Positions 1 through 8,665 of a stretch of DNA of 64,000 nt are shown piece by piece. A program made the position numbers and the translations under genes. Position 1 is the stretch's first letter, and each line of letters opens with the position of its first letter. The stretch lies in NCBI GenBank assembly GCA_013360195.1, contig JABWCQ010000003.1:116765-180764 (forward strand), in the 5' to 3' direction. This DNA comes from a bacterium (lineage in GTDB: Bacteria; Electryoneota; RPQS01). The notes under the pieces were generated by a model, which had not been told where the DNA came from, made no database searches, and saw only the letters and a program-made list of their open reading frames with translations.

Positions 1-362
1 AAGGTGTGGTCGTGCACCGGGTTGATTGCAAAAACATTCCGTTCCTGATGAAGCATCCGGAGCGGAATATCCAGGTTGAATGGGATGCCGATAGAGAAGC
101 AAAGTTCAATGTGCGCATTCGTCTAATGGCAGAGGATCGTGCACAAATGCTGGGCGACATCACGGTTGCCCTTGCAAAGGAAGATGTGAGCATGCTCTAT
201 ATCGAAATGAAGCGTGAGGACAACTTTGCTTCGGGACGCTTGGTGCTAGAAGTGAAGTCTTTGCTTCATTTACAACGTGTTCTGAAACGAATAAGGGCGA
301 TCCCCGGAGTGCTTCACGTGGAACGGTTGGACGAAGATATTCCCGGCAATCAGCCGATGTAG
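1..362 (+). CDS. RelA/SpoT-type (p)ppGpp synthetase/hydrolase, C-terminal end (partial)
   Basis: Only the last 120 or so residues are present, because the reading frame is open to the left edge of the window. The visible start reads G-V-V-V-H-R-V-D-C, which matches the end of the TGS/zinc-finger-like region of RelA/SpoT proteins (G-x-x-V-H-R-x-x-C). It is followed by an ACT domain (R-I-R-L-M-A-E-D-R through the final V-L-H-V-E-R-L) of the sort that ends these enzymes. The family makes or degrades the stringent-response alarmone in the cytoplasm, and the C-terminal part senses the ribosome or amino acids. The catalytic part lies outside the window, so I cannot tell synthetase from bifunctional enzyme. 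It ends 67 bases before the HU gene. Confidence 0.85.
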   Translation, partial: GVVVHRVDCKNIPFLMKHPERNIQVEWDADREAKFNVRIRLMAEDRAQMLGDITVALAKEDVSMLYIEMKREDNFASGRLVLEVKSLLHLQRVLKRIRAIPGVLHVERLDEDIPGNQPM

Positions 363-429
363 CTACAAATTGAATAGTTTCAACATAGTGCAGATACCAA
401 ACTCGCAGAGGAACAGCAGAGGAGGCTGA

Positions 430-756
430 ATGCGAACTTACATCAAGAAAGATGTGGTAGAGCGTGTAGCCGTGCTCAGCAACGAGCGTCCGGATACGGT
501 GGCCAAGGTGGTCAACGATACGTTCACCGTGCTGCGCCAAATTATGGCAGGAGATGAATCAGAATTGCGAATTGAGATTCGCGATTTCGGCGTCTTTGAA
601 GTCAAGAAGACGAAACCGAAACCGAAAGCGCGCAATCCCAAGACCAACGAAATCATCTACGTCGCCGCACGGCGTAAGACCCATTTCAAACCGGGTAAGC
701 TATTGAAGGAGTCACTCAAAACTCCGTTAGACCAGATTCCACCCAACGAACGCTGA
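430..756 (+). CDS. HU/IHF-family DNA-binding protein
   Basis: This 108-residue basic protein is in the size range of HU/IHF histone-like proteins, which bind and bend DNA as dimers and organise the nucleoid. The N-terminal helices, the R-D-F-G-V-F-E-V strand (about residues 51-58) and the beta-arm carrying the R-N-P motif at residues 68-70 are all present. The arm is followed by K-T-H-F-K-P-G-K, another family signature. The C-terminal tail (about residues 95-108) is slightly longer than in minimal HU. A Shine-Dalgarno sequence (GAGGAGG) stands just before the ATG. It lies two bases upstream of ruvX and is probably cotranscribed. I cannot tell HU-alpha/beta from IHF-like subtypes by eye. Confidence 0.93.
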   Translation: MRTYIKKDVVERVAVLSNERPDTVAKVVNDTFTVLRQIMAGDESELRIEIRDFGVFEVKKTKPKPKARNPKTNEIIYVAARRKTHFKPGKLLKESLKTPLDQIPPNER

Positions 757-758
757 AA

Positions 759-1184
759 ATGTCGCGTGTCCTCGGGTTAGACTGGGGTACGCGCCGAATC
801 GGTGTTGCAATTTCGGATGAACAACGGCGAATTGCCGTTGGTCTCGCCGTCTGGTCGGCTGAACCGTCAGAGTTCCTTCCTCTGCTGAAGAAGACAATCA
901 GCGAAGAGGGTATTGCTCTCGTCGTAATAGGCATGCCACTGAAACTGGACGGCAGTGAGGGTGAATCCGCGGTTGCTGTCCGCGAATTCGCGTTGCACGT
1001 GCGCAGCGCAGGAGTGGATGTCGAATTCTGCGATGAAAGAATGACTTCTTTTCAAGCAAGTCGTTCGTTGTCGCAAATAGGGATAAAGCAGAAGAAACAA
1101 CGTGGCAAACTCGACATGGCGGCAGCGGTATTGCTGCTGCAGTCGTTTTTGGATGAACAGGTCAACTCTTCAAGAGAGAGATAG
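759..1184 (+). CDS. ruvX: RuvX/YqgF-family putative Holliday junction resolvase / pre-16S rRNA nuclease
   Basis: The 141-residue protein has the RNase H-like fold signatures of YqgF/RuvX. These are L-G-L-D-W-G-T-R-R-I-G-V-A with the catalytic Asp at residue 8, the strand V-V-I-G-M-P-L at about 55-61, the D-E-R motif at 92-94, and the acidic K-L-D-M-A-A-A motif near 118. In characterised members the enzyme matures the 5' end of 16S rRNA, and it was earlier proposed to resolve Holliday junctions. The length is typical. It starts two bases after the HU stop codon and ends six bases before the oxidoreductase, so it sits in a compact operon. Confidence 0.93.
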   Translation: MSRVLGLDWGTRRIGVAISDEQRRIAVGLAVWSAEPSEFLPLLKKTISEEGIALVVIGMPLKLDGSEGESAVAVREFALHVRSAGVDVEFCDERMTSFQASRSLSQIGIKQKKQRGKLDMAAAVLLLQSFLDEQVNSSRER

Positions 1185-1190
1185 TCGAAG

Positions 1191-2219
1191 ATGGCTGAGA
1201 AGTTCAGAGTCGGTGTTATCGGTGTTGGAGGTGTAAGTCAGCTCTTCCACATTCCGATCCTGAAGAAGAGCGGGCTTGCGGAGATACATGCCGTCGCCGA
1301 TGCCGATTACGCAAAAGTAGCGGCATTTGCCGAGAAGGAAAAGATTCCCCGGTTTTACCGCGACGCCGAGAAAGTCTTCGCGGATCCCGATATTGATGCG
1401 GTGCACATCAATACGCCAACAAATTCCCATCTTGCTCTGACATTGGCCGCGCTGGAAGCGGGCAAACACGTTCTTGTCGAGAAGCCGATGGCAAGAAAAT
1501 CGGAAGAGGCACAGCGAATGGTGCAAGCCGCCAAGAAGGCAGGTAAACACCTGATGGTGGGCATGAATTTGCGATTTCGACCTGATGTGATGATCTTGCA
1601 CGAATTTGTGCGGGGAGGCGAGCTCGGCACGGTAAGGGTAATTCGCGCATCCTGGTTGAAACGAAAGGAAACTTGGTCTCGGAGTCCCTGGTTGCACGAG
1701 TCGAGGATTTCCGGCGGTGGCGTGTTGATGGACCTCGGCCTCCAGCTTCTCGATGTATGCTGGTGGACTCTTGGCAAGCCTAAGATCAAACGAGTGTCTT
1801 GCAACACTTCAAGAGACCGTTTGAATCTTCGGGTCGAAGATACGTTTTCCGCTTATTTCACTTTTCAAGGCGGCGCGGCGCTCCAGCTTAACTCTACATG
1901 GGCATATATGTCCGATGAATCGGCAGCCATGACTGTCTTCAGCGGCAACAAAGGTATTGCGGAGCTGAATCCACTGAAGATTACAAAGGTAATTCACGGT
2001 AATCTCGTGAACGTAACACCGGCAGGTCCGCAGTTGAAAGCGACGACATTGTACAATAAGTCTTTCGAGTACGAGCTTGAGCATTTCTACAACGTGATCG
2101 CTGGCAAGGCAAAGCCTGTTTCAATCGCTGAAGACTCTGCCTATATTTTAGAGGTAATTGAAGCTGCATATCGATCGGCCGCCGAAAATCGCGAAATCGT
2201 TATCGGGGCTGACGACTAG
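1191..2219 (+). CDS. Gfo/Idh/MocA-family NAD(P)-dependent oxidoreductase
   Basis: A 342-residue soluble protein. The N-terminal Rossmann fold has the dinucleotide-binding motif G-V-I-G-V-G-G-V at about 8-15. The family lysine motif E-K-P is at residues 98-100 within H-V-L-V-E-K-P-M-A. The C-terminal alpha/beta domain (about 130-340) binds the substrate in this family and includes G-G-G-V-L-M-D-L-G and D-T-F-S-A-Y-F. Members oxidise or reduce sugars, inositols or related polyols, and the substrate cannot be read from sequence alone. Its position between ruvX and lnt suggests simple operon packing, or possibly a role in making an envelope sugar, which is inference only. Confidence 0.9.
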   Translation: MAEKFRVGVIGVGGVSQLFHIPILKKSGLAEIHAVADADYAKVAAFAEKEKIPRFYRDAEKVFADPDIDAVHINTPTNSHLALTLAALEAGKHVLVEKPMARKSEEAQRMVQAAKKAGKHLMVGMNLRFRPDVMILHEFVRGGELGTVRVIRASWLKRKETWSRSPWLHESRISGGGVLMDLGLQLLDVCWWTLGKPKIKRVSCNTSRDRLNLRVEDTFSAYFTFQGGAALQLNSTWAYMSDESAAMTVFSGNKGIAELNPLKITKVIHGNLVNVTPAGPQLKATTLYNKSFEYELEHFYNVIAGKAKPVSIAEDSAYILEVIEAAYRSAAENREIVIGADD

Positions 2220-2223
2220 GAAA

Positions 2224-3729
2224 ATGTTGTCCCGGAGAGGATTTCTGATCGCGGCAATCCTCGGTGCGCTTGCTTTTCCGCCCGTTTCTCTATGGCCACT
2301 CGCATACGTTGCGTTGGTTCCTTTCCTGATTGCTGCGGCGGACATGTCCAGCGCACGGAAATTTGGATCAGCTTGGCGCGGGGGAGTAGTTTTTTATGGC
2401 GGGGTACTTTATTGGGTGGGATTAAATTCCGGCGCGCCTTGGTGGGTTTCGGCAATTGCAGGCGTAGCTCTAATCTGTGTTCTTGCGACGATCTGGGGCC
2501 TTGCGGCAATTGCGGTGAAATGGGCGGCCGACCGACTGTCTGTTGCAGCGGCCGCATTATTCTTTGTCGTTGCCTATCAGGGATTGGAAACTTTTTGGGG
2601 CACCGGCGAGTTGAGTTTCCCTTGGGCAACCTGGGCGTTGCCCTTGTCTGCTTTTCTCCCTGCAGTTCAAATCGCGGAGTGGGTTGACGTTCAGGGACTT
2701 GCTTTTCAAGTCTTGTGTGTCAATGCACTGTTCTTTCTTGCCTGGCACCATCGGCGGCTGCTCTTCGTGTGGCTGGCGCTGACTGCTATACTCGTTCCAA
2801 TCTCTATCGGATACTTTCGCCTGAACTACGTCGCTTCCGGCGAACCCATCATTAAGGCTGCAAGTGTTCAGGCAAACACACCTGCCGAGAGCAAATGGCA
2901 AATGAGTTCGGCAGATATCCTGTCCGATCACGTGGAGATTACAGACGGCCTTGGCGGCAGAGGGGTTGATTTTGTGTGTTGGCCGGAAACGGCCGTTCCG
3001 ATGCCGATCCGTTTTCGAGGCTGGGCTGCAGACACGATTAGAAACGTTGTTAAACGTAACAACGTTGTTCTGTTGACCGGAGCAACCGACTATGATGTGT
3101 CTCCGGATGGACAGCAGATTCCGTACAACGCAGCTTTCGCAATTCGTCCGGATTCACTTGCTCTGCAGAGATCCTCTAAGATCCACCTTGTTCCATTCGG
3201 AGAGAGAATACCGGGGCAGAACTGGTTTCCGATTTTAGGGAATCTTCATCTTGGCCAGGCGGAATTCAAACCCGGCGATTCTGTTGTAGTGTTCTCCGGT
3301 GGCAAGGTACCGCCGTTTGCTTGCTTGATTTGCTTTGAAGTAGTTTATCCGGAGATTGCAGCGGAAGCGGTCCTGAAGGGAGCGCAGTTTTTCGGGCATG
3401 TTACAAATGACGGCTGGTATGGTCACTCAAGCGGACCATATCAACATCTTTCCCTTGCCCGGCTGCGTGCCGTTGCGACACACAGATCAATAGTTCGTGC
3501 CGCGAATACCGGAATCAGCGCAATCATTTTGCCAAACGGTCGGATTGTTGAGTCACTTGGATTTGATACGGCGGGCGCGATTTTCGGGGAAATCCCCGCT
3601 CGTCAAGACATTACTATTGCCGTGAGATTCGCCAAGTTGTGGCCTTTACTTTACTATGGTCTATTCGCCGTTGTATTTGCAGGATTGTGGATGCGTGCGC
3701 AACGGTATGGCACAACTGAAAGCGGATGA
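2224..3729 (+). CDS. lnt: Apolipoprotein N-acyltransferase
   Basis: Lnt adds the third acyl chain to the N-terminal cysteine of lipoproteins at the inner membrane, the last step of lipoprotein maturation in Gram-negative bacteria. The N-terminal third (about 1-200) is a series of hydrophobic segments. The C-terminal carbon-nitrogen hydrolase domain carries the catalytic triad as Glu255 (W-P-E-T-A-V-P), Lys319 (K-I-H-L-V-P-F-G-E) and Cys370 (C-L-I-C-F-E). I chose the ATG at 2224, four bases after the previous stop. A start further up at 2158 is in frame but would overlap the oxidoreductase by 62 bases. The length of 501 residues is normal. The many lipoproteins in this window are its expected substrates. 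Confidence 0.93.
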   Translation: MLSRRGFLIAAILGALAFPPVSLWPLAYVALVPFLIAAADMSSARKFGSAWRGGVVFYGGVLYWVGLNSGAPWWVSAIAGVALICVLATIWGLAAIAVKWAADRLSVAAAALFFVVAYQGLETFWGTGELSFPWATWALPLSAFLPAVQIAEWVDVQGLAFQVLCVNALFFLAWHHRRLLFVWLALTAILVPISIGYFRLNYVASGEPIIKAASVQANTPAESKWQMSSADILSDHVEITDGLGGRGVDFVCWPETAVPMPIRFRGWAADTIRNVVKRNNVVLLTGATDYDVSPDGQQIPYNAAFAIRPDSLALQRSSKIHLVPFGERIPGQNWFPILGNLHLGQAEFKPGDSVVVFSGGKVPPFACLICFEVVYPEIAAEAVLKGAQFFGHVTNDGWYGHSSGPYQHLSLARLRAVATHRSIVRAANTGISAIILPNGRIVESLGFDTAGAIFGEIPARQDITIAVRFAKLWPLLYYGLFAVVFAGLWMRAQRYGTTESG

Positions 3730-4715
3730 TTCGTTGCCTCTTCATCCTGTTGATAGTGTCCAGGTCGTTTGGAATGACGTGGACCCCGCTTCTGCTGCAG
3801 AGCGGCGTGGCGCGTGATTTCGCGATGGGAGGTGCAACGGGAGCAATGTTTGGTTCAACTAGCGCGACCAGCGCCAACCCGGCGGGAATCGTAGCGTTTC
3901 CGTTGTCCAAGAGAACCGGAGTGTCATCAGTCATTCAGGCGAATGGTGCTTTTGGAGTTCGTAATTATTTCGAGAACAGCGCTGAGAAACGCAGTTCTTT
4001 GAGTGAGCTAGGTGACGTAGCCTCACACTTCGTACGATCAGTATCGGCACGACACCGCTGGGCAGCGGTGACGGCCATTCTGGCAGAACCTGTGATGCAT
4101 CGGAGTGACAGCAGTCGCTTCGACGGGGAAACCGGGAAACAACTTCTGGCTGAGTATCAAACCAGTGTCGTGCTGAACCTCCTGCTTCATCCGCGAGTTC
4201 AGGTGGGTGGACGCGTTGACTTCTATTCTCGCAGCTTTCAGGGCGACGGAGAAGGCTTTACATACGGTGTTATCCTGAAACCTCGGGGCGTTCAAGTGGG
4301 TTTACATTATCAGAGGTTCCCTGTTACAGGTCCTCGCTGGTTGCATCCTCTCGATCGTCGGATTGACAAAGGCACTACTGCCTCAGTTGCGGTGCAACAG
4401 GAGGACTATTCGCTGGCATTTCAGCTTGGTAATCTAAGTTCTTCAGGAGCCTTAGGTTTTCTTGAACCAAGAGTTGGAGCAGAATTCAGACCTGTTCGAG
4501 CCGTAGCGCTGCGTGCTGGAGGATCACTGTTTACACGCAGCCATGGCTCCGTAGCTACTTTTGGAATGGGACTTGTGGACGCAAACTGGTTCCGTGACAA
4601 GAGTGACCGGCTAAAAGTCCCGGACGATGTGCTGACGGTTGGCATCGCCATACTGTATGACAAAGGCAAACCGGTGCATGGGTATTCCACGATGACCTTG
4701 GCATGGCGGTTATAG
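3726..4715 (+). CDS. PorV/PorQ-like outer-membrane beta-barrel protein
   Basis: A 329-residue exported protein with a hydrophobic N-terminus ending near residue 17. It then has the hallmark A-R-D-F-A-M-G-G-A-T-G-A-x-F and N-P-A-G-I motifs seen in the PorV/PorQ (UPF0164-like) family of FCB bacteria. The remainder is rich in alternating hydrophobic strands and aromatic residues and ends in L-A-W-R-L, consistent with an outer-membrane barrel. PorV proteins shuttle T9SS cargo or act as surface-anchoring partners in Bacteroidetes, but whether this one does so is not shown. It overlaps the lnt stop by four bases (ATGA), so it is translationally coupled. Confidence 0.7.
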   Translation: MIRCLFILLIVSRSFGMTWTPLLLQSGVARDFAMGGATGAMFGSTSATSANPAGIVAFPLSKRTGVSSVIQANGAFGVRNYFENSAEKRSSLSELGDVASHFVRSVSARHRWAAVTAILAEPVMHRSDSSRFDGETGKQLLAEYQTSVVLNLLLHPRVQVGGRVDFYSRSFQGDGEGFTYGVILKPRGVQVGLHYQRFPVTGPRWLHPLDRRIDKGTTASVAVQQEDYSLAFQLGNLSSSGALGFLEPRVGAEFRPVRAVALRAGGSLFTRSHGSVATFGMGLVDANWFRDKSDRLKVPDDVLTVGIAILYDKGKPVHGYSTMTLAWRL

Positions 4716-4936
4716 CAAGAGTTGTACTCATAGCTTTACTTGCGGCTGCCGCTTTTGCGCAGGAACCAGAAAGCGTTTCAAGCGACTCATTGTTGGGGGA
4801 TTCGCTGTTGACCGCTGCGATTGACACCACAATGAAGTCCTCTGCAGTAGTATCCTCATGGCTGCTCCCGCTTGGTGTAATTGCCGCGACAGCCGGAGTG
4901 TTTTTGTTTTTGTTTTCCGCTCGAACAAGAAATTGA
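4703..4936 (+). CDS. Small membrane protein of unknown function
   Basis: A 77-residue protein. It has an N-terminal hydrophobic stretch that looks like a signal peptide with an A-F-A cleavage site (about residues 16-18). A Ser/Asp-rich linker of about 30 residues and a second strongly hydrophobic segment (about 53-72) ending in R-T-R follow. It overlaps the preceding gene by 13 bases and the following lipoprotein by one base, so it sits inside a tightly packed envelope operon, which supports it being real. I recognise no family. The topology suggests a small inner-membrane protein with its linker in the periplasm. Confidence 0.6.
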   Translation: MAVIARVVLIALLAAAAFAQEPESVSSDSLLGDSLLTAAIDTTMKSSAVVSSWLLPLGVIAATAGVFLFLFSARTRN

Positions 4937-5712
4937 TGTTAACAACTTCGCGATATTTAGTTCAAATCATGGCGCTCCTGCTCTTTGTCGGGTGCGCCTC
5001 TCAGACTCAGTTTGTCACCCAAGACGGAGCTGACGCAGACTGGCAGCGTGCCAAAAAGCTGTATGAGCGAGAGCGATTCTACCGTGCCTCACAGTTGTTG
5101 CGTGACATTACCCTGAATTACTCGGGCTCCGCGTTCATTGATTCAGCTTACTACCTGCTTGGAAGGGCAGGTTTTGAGCAGTCCGATTACATCGTGGCGG
5201 CGGATGACTTCCGGCGACTCGTTCAGCAGTTTCCTTCCAGTCAACTTGCCGGTTCGGCGGCGTACTATGAATCTCGCTGTTATTACGAGCTTGCACCTGA
5301 CTACCGGCTTGATCAGACGACAACGGAACAGGCATTCGACGGTTTTCAAAGATTCCTCGAGGATTATCCTCAAAGCGAGTTTGCGGACAGCGCGTACGCC
5401 TATATGGCAAAGTGCCGGGACAAACTCGCGCACAAGGTTTTTGCAGCCCTCAAGTTGTACCTGAAGGTGGAAGAGTACGCCGCCGCTGTGATTTACGCGG
5501 ATGCGGTGCTATCCGACTACTATGACACGAGGTGGGCTGACGAAGCTGCCTATGAAAAGGTTCGATCTCTTGTTAAACTTGACGAGATTGAAAAGGCAAT
5601 TGCAGCTGCAAAGGACTATAAGCGGAGGTTTCCTGCCGGCAAATTCCTTGGGAAGGTCGAAGAGTTGGAAAAAACGCTGGACGTTGGAACCGAGCAAGCT
5701 GCGACTCCATGA
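4936..5712 (+). CDS. BamD/YfiO-like TPR outer-membrane lipoprotein
   Basis: This 258-residue lipoprotein has a lipobox ending L-F-V-G-C near residue 20. Successive helix pairs follow, typical of tetratricopeptide repeats in BamD, with the recurring pattern A-x-x-x-Y-x-x-x-x-x-x-Y-P-x-S-x-F-A-D-S-A-Y. BamD is the essential lipoprotein of the beta-barrel assembly machine on the periplasmic face of the outer membrane. I chose the ATG at 4936, which overlaps the preceding stop by one base. A start at 4969, immediately before the hydrophobic core, is also possible. A more general TPR lipoprotein (YbgF-like) cannot be excluded, but the position next to nadD and the length fit BamD. Confidence 0.78.
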   Translation: MLTTSRYLVQIMALLLFVGCASQTQFVTQDGADADWQRAKKLYERERFYRASQLLRDITLNYSGSAFIDSAYYLLGRAGFEQSDYIVAADDFRRLVQQFPSSQLAGSAAYYESRCYYELAPDYRLDQTTTEQAFDGFQRFLEDYPQSEFADSAYAYMAKCRDKLAHKVFAALKLYLKVEEYAAAVIYADAVLSDYYDTRWADEAAYEKVRSLVKLDEIEKAIAAAKDYKRRFPAGKFLGKVEELEKTLDVGTEQAATP

Positions 5713-6296
5713 CCCGGCTCGGTCTTTTTGGCGGAACATTCGATCCTGTTCACTATGGCCATCTTCGCACGGTGGAGGCAGCCCGAATTGAACTTGGACT
5801 TCCTGAAGTCTGGATGTTGCCAAACCCATTTCCGCCTCACAAATTGCACACTCCGATTACGCCGTACGCGCATCGGAAAGCGATGCTTGCCCTCGCACTC
5901 AAAGAGTTTCCGTTACTGAAAATTTCAGATTTGGAAGAGAAGGTCAAGGGCCCGGCCTATACGACAGAGACGATTCAGAGAGTGATCAGTGAACTGCCGC
6001 CGGGCGGCAAAGACCTTTGGCTGATCGTCGGCGCGGATTCGCTGATTGACTTGCCCAAATGGAAGAATCCGGAAGATCTGTTTAGCCATGCGCGGGTTGC
6101 GGTACTCAGACGTCCTGGAGTAGACCTTCGCGAAGCTCCATCTCAGTACGTCTCAAGGGTGAAGCTGCTGACAACTCCGATGGTTGCCATCTCTGCCACT
6201 GAGATACGCGACGCCATCCGCATTGGTCTTGACACTTCTCAATGGTTGCCCGAGAAAGTGCGCAACTACATAGCAGAAAACAGGCTCTATCAGTAA
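5709..6296 (+). CDS. nadD: Nicotinate-nucleotide adenylyltransferase
   Basis: NadD adenylylates nicotinate mononucleotide with ATP to give deamido-NAD in NAD biosynthesis. The N-terminal nucleotidyltransferase signature G-x-F-D-P-V-H-x-G-H (residues about 8-19), the P-P-H-K motif (about 43-46), the G-A-D-S-L motif and the late I-S-A-T-E-I-R motif (ISSTxIR-type, about 160) are all present. The length of 195 residues is normal. It overlaps the BamD-like gene by four bases (ATGA) and is the last gene of the run that begins at or before RelA. Confidence 0.96.
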   Translation: MTRLGLFGGTFDPVHYGHLRTVEAARIELGLPEVWMLPNPFPPHKLHTPITPYAHRKAMLALALKEFPLLKISDLEEKVKGPAYTTETIQRVISELPPGGKDLWLIVGADSLIDLPKWKNPEDLFSHARVAVLRRPGVDLREAPSQYVSRVKLLTTPMVAISATEIRDAIRIGLDTSQWLPEKVRNYIAENRLYQ

Positions 6297-6349
6297 GGGA
6301 ACGGGAATCTTCTACTTTCCTTTCTCGTCTTAAATTCTTATCTTTTGGG

Positions 6350-6373
6350 AGGGTCCGAATGGGCCCTGATTTC
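6350..6373 (+). terminator. Weak hairpin after nadD, possible terminator
   Basis: A seven-base-pair stem (AGGGTCC at 6350-6356 with GGGCCCT at 6361-6367, one G-U pair) with a four-base loop, followed by only a short T-rich stretch. It lies in the 155-base gap between nadD and the next gene, so a transcript end is expected here. The poor T tract makes it uncertain. Confidence 0.35.
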
Positions 6374-6451
6374 TCATCCCATTGATTCTTAGGTGGTTTT
6401 GTCCCGGAAACTATTGAAATGTTTGTAGATACACCAATTTGGAGGAAACCC

Positions 6452-8518
6452 ATGCGTTGGACCCACTGGCTCCTGCTCCTCTGCCTGACAACTGCGATGT
6501 CCGCCATGGCCTCGGACAACGTGGCTTTGGTCTGGCCGAGTGACATGAACAACCGCACCGTATCGAACGGCGCGCTCGATGATCCCCAGCCGGATACCCT
6601 GTTGTACGACAACAACTCCCCGGCAGCCCTGAACACGGGCACAAATTACTGGTGCCGTGTGCGCTTTACTGCACCGGTCGACTTTGCTGTCATTAGCGCT
6701 TACTGCTATACCATTGACGGCGAGACTTCCCCAGCTCCTTGTTCTTTATTTGTTTACACGTCAACGCCCGCACCGGGTGGAGAACAGGCTTGGGCTCGGG
6801 CAGCGGCACCGCTGCCGGATTTCGGATGGTTTGACGTGAATTTCAACGATACCGTTAATGTAGTCGGTGGTACTGATTTTTGGGTCGTATTTGGCCCGGT
6901 TCCTGGCGGACCGCAGTTTGATACAAATTGGAATCCTGTATGGGATAACGGAGCGACTGGAAACCGGTCAGGCTTGTCCACTCAGGGCAAATTCGGTAAC
7001 TACTCAAACGTAGCTGGTGACTTCTTGCTGCGTATCGGTGGAATTTCCGGCGGCGTATTTACTGACCTGTCCGCTGGCGATTTGTCGAATGAAGTTGCCG
7101 GTGAAACATCCTACAATTTCTTGCCTGGCGAGTCTGTGTTCTTTACACAGGAGTTTGACAACATTGGAACCCAAGACATTGAGGCATACGTAGGCGAGTT
7201 GACGGTTAGAGGTCCTTCCGGAACGACAGTGTTTTCCGAGGATCTTCTTGGCAGTGAACTTGACGCCGAGGCCTCCGCGTCCTTGACAACCGGCACCCCG
7301 TTTGTTCCAACCGAGGAAGGCGAATACCTTGCCCGTTGCGTTGCGCTGGCTGGCGGCGATAACAATCTCGAAAACGATACAACTTGGCTGCGTTTCTTTG
7401 TTGGCGGAAACAACCGCTGGTACCTGTACGACGACAATGATGATGCGGACACATATCTTGGTTTTTCGACCGGTTCAGGCTGGGCGCTTAAGTTTAAGCC
7501 CGCGGAATACCCGGCGTCAATAACAAGAATTCGCATTAACGTCGGCGGCAATGCCAATGGCGATTTCCGCATCTGGATGAATGATAATCAGGAATTGCCG
7601 ACAGGAACGCCAGTATGGACAGGGACTCCTGCCGTTGTCACTGGCTGGAACGAAATCACCGTAAATCCGCCTGTGCTTGTTTTTGAAGGACAGTCCGTGA
7701 CATTGGGCTATCTCTTCCAGACTGGCGCACCGATGGGATTTGACGACAACCCGCCGAACGCTGCTCAGAACGCCGCGATGGGACTTCTCGCCCTGCAGAT
7801 TGCCAACAACGGCGGTCAGTTCTTCGAAGATGACGGTGGCAACCTGTGCATGCAAGTGTTCTTTGACACAACGTCGGCTACTCCGCCGTTCCCAGTCATT
7901 GATACCGACCGCGACACCGTGAATTTCGGTGCCGTTCATCCTGCTGCCCCGCCGGTTGAGCAAACCTTGACCATTTTCAACAATGGTGGTCAGGATGCCC
8001 TGAACGTGACCGGTATTACGATTACGCCGAATGCGGTCGCGCCGGCCTATCAGATTACTCCGACTACATTCTCGGTGGCTGCGGGCCAAAGCCGTGACAT
8101 CACGATCAGATTCGATCCGCTGATTCACCGTGCATGGAACGGAATCATCACCATCAACAGCAACGCTGGCAATAATCCGGCGTTCCCGGTGATCTTACGT
8201 GGTCAGGGTGACACGACGGTTTCGGCTTCTCGTGAGCACAATATGCCCTTGCCGACTGAGTTCTCGTTGAACCAGAACTATCCGAACCCGTTCAACCCGA
8301 CGACGGATATTCAGTTCTCGCTTCCGGTGCAGGCAAATGTTCGCTTGAGCGTGGTCAACATGCTGGGCCAGGAAGTGGCTGTGTTAGCAAATGGTTACCA
8401 CGCGGCCGGGGTTTATACGGCCACATTTGATGCCGCCGCTCTTCCGTCCGGACTGTACTTCTACCGCATGGATGCGGGTGACTTCACGTCTGTTCGTAAG
8501 ATGATGCTGCTTAAGTAA
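6452..8518 (+). CDS. Secreted protein with T9SS type A C-terminal sorting domain
   Basis: A 688-residue exported protein. The signal peptide covers about residues 1-22 and ends A-M-A. The middle is made of beta-rich segments, including a choice-of-anchor/ASPM-like domain near residues 480-585 (D-T-V-N-F-G-A-V, then T-L-T-I-F-N-N-G-G). The last 85 or so residues are a T9SS sorting domain. It begins L-P-T-E-F-S-L-N-Q-N-Y-P-N-P-F-N-P and ends S-G-L-Y-F-Y-R-M with a basic K-M-M-L-L-K tail. The domain directs export across the outer membrane and attachment or release. I chose ATG 6452 because GGAGG lies eight bases upstream; an in-frame ATG at 6419 lacks one. No enzymatic motif is visible, so the function is unknown. 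Confidence 0.85.
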   Translation: MRWTHWLLLLCLTTAMSAMASDNVALVWPSDMNNRTVSNGALDDPQPDTLLYDNNSPAALNTGTNYWCRVRFTAPVDFAVISAYCYTIDGETSPAPCSLFVYTSTPAPGGEQAWARAAAPLPDFGWFDVNFNDTVNVVGGTDFWVVFGPVPGGPQFDTNWNPVWDNGATGNRSGLSTQGKFGNYSNVAGDFLLRIGGISGGVFTDLSAGDLSNEVAGETSYNFLPGESVFFTQEFDNIGTQDIEAYVGELTVRGPSGTTVFSEDLLGSELDAEASASLTTGTPFVPTEEGEYLARCVALAGGDNNLENDTTWLRFFVGGNNRWYLYDDNDDADTYLGFSTGSGWALKFKPAEYPASITRIRINVGGNANGDFRIWMNDNQELPTGTPVWTGTPAVVTGWNEITVNPPVLVFEGQSVTLGYLFQTGAPMGFDDNPPNAAQNAAMGLLALQIANNGGQFFEDDGGNLCMQVFFDTTSATPPFPVIDTDRDTVNFGAVHPAAPPVEQTLTIFNNGGQDALNVTGITITPNAVAPAYQITPTTFSVAAGQSRDITIRFDPLIHRAWNGIITINSNAGNNPAFPVILRGQGDTTVSASREHNMPLPTEFSLNQNYPNPFNPTTDIQFSLPVQANVRLSVVNMLGQEVAVLANGYHAAGVYTATFDAAALPSGLYFYRMDAGDFTSVRKMMLLK

Positions 8519-8534
8519 ATCTATGCAACAAATC

Positions 8535-8570
8535 ATGGCCCCCGGAGTCTATTACTTCGGGGGCCATTTT
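8535..8570 (+). terminator. Intrinsic terminator
   Basis: A strong GC-rich stem (ATGGCCCCC at 8535-8543 with GGGGGCCAT at 8559-8567) closes a loop of about 15 bases and runs into a short T tract. It stands 17 bases after the stop codon of the T9SS cargo gene. Confidence 0.85.
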
Positions 8571-8665
8571 GTTCGCGTCCCTTCAGAATCCACCCGGAGT
8601 CATCTTCGGTTTGCCCCTCCACAACCCCATTTTGGAACCTATCCTGTAGTTTTTAAGGAACCCGC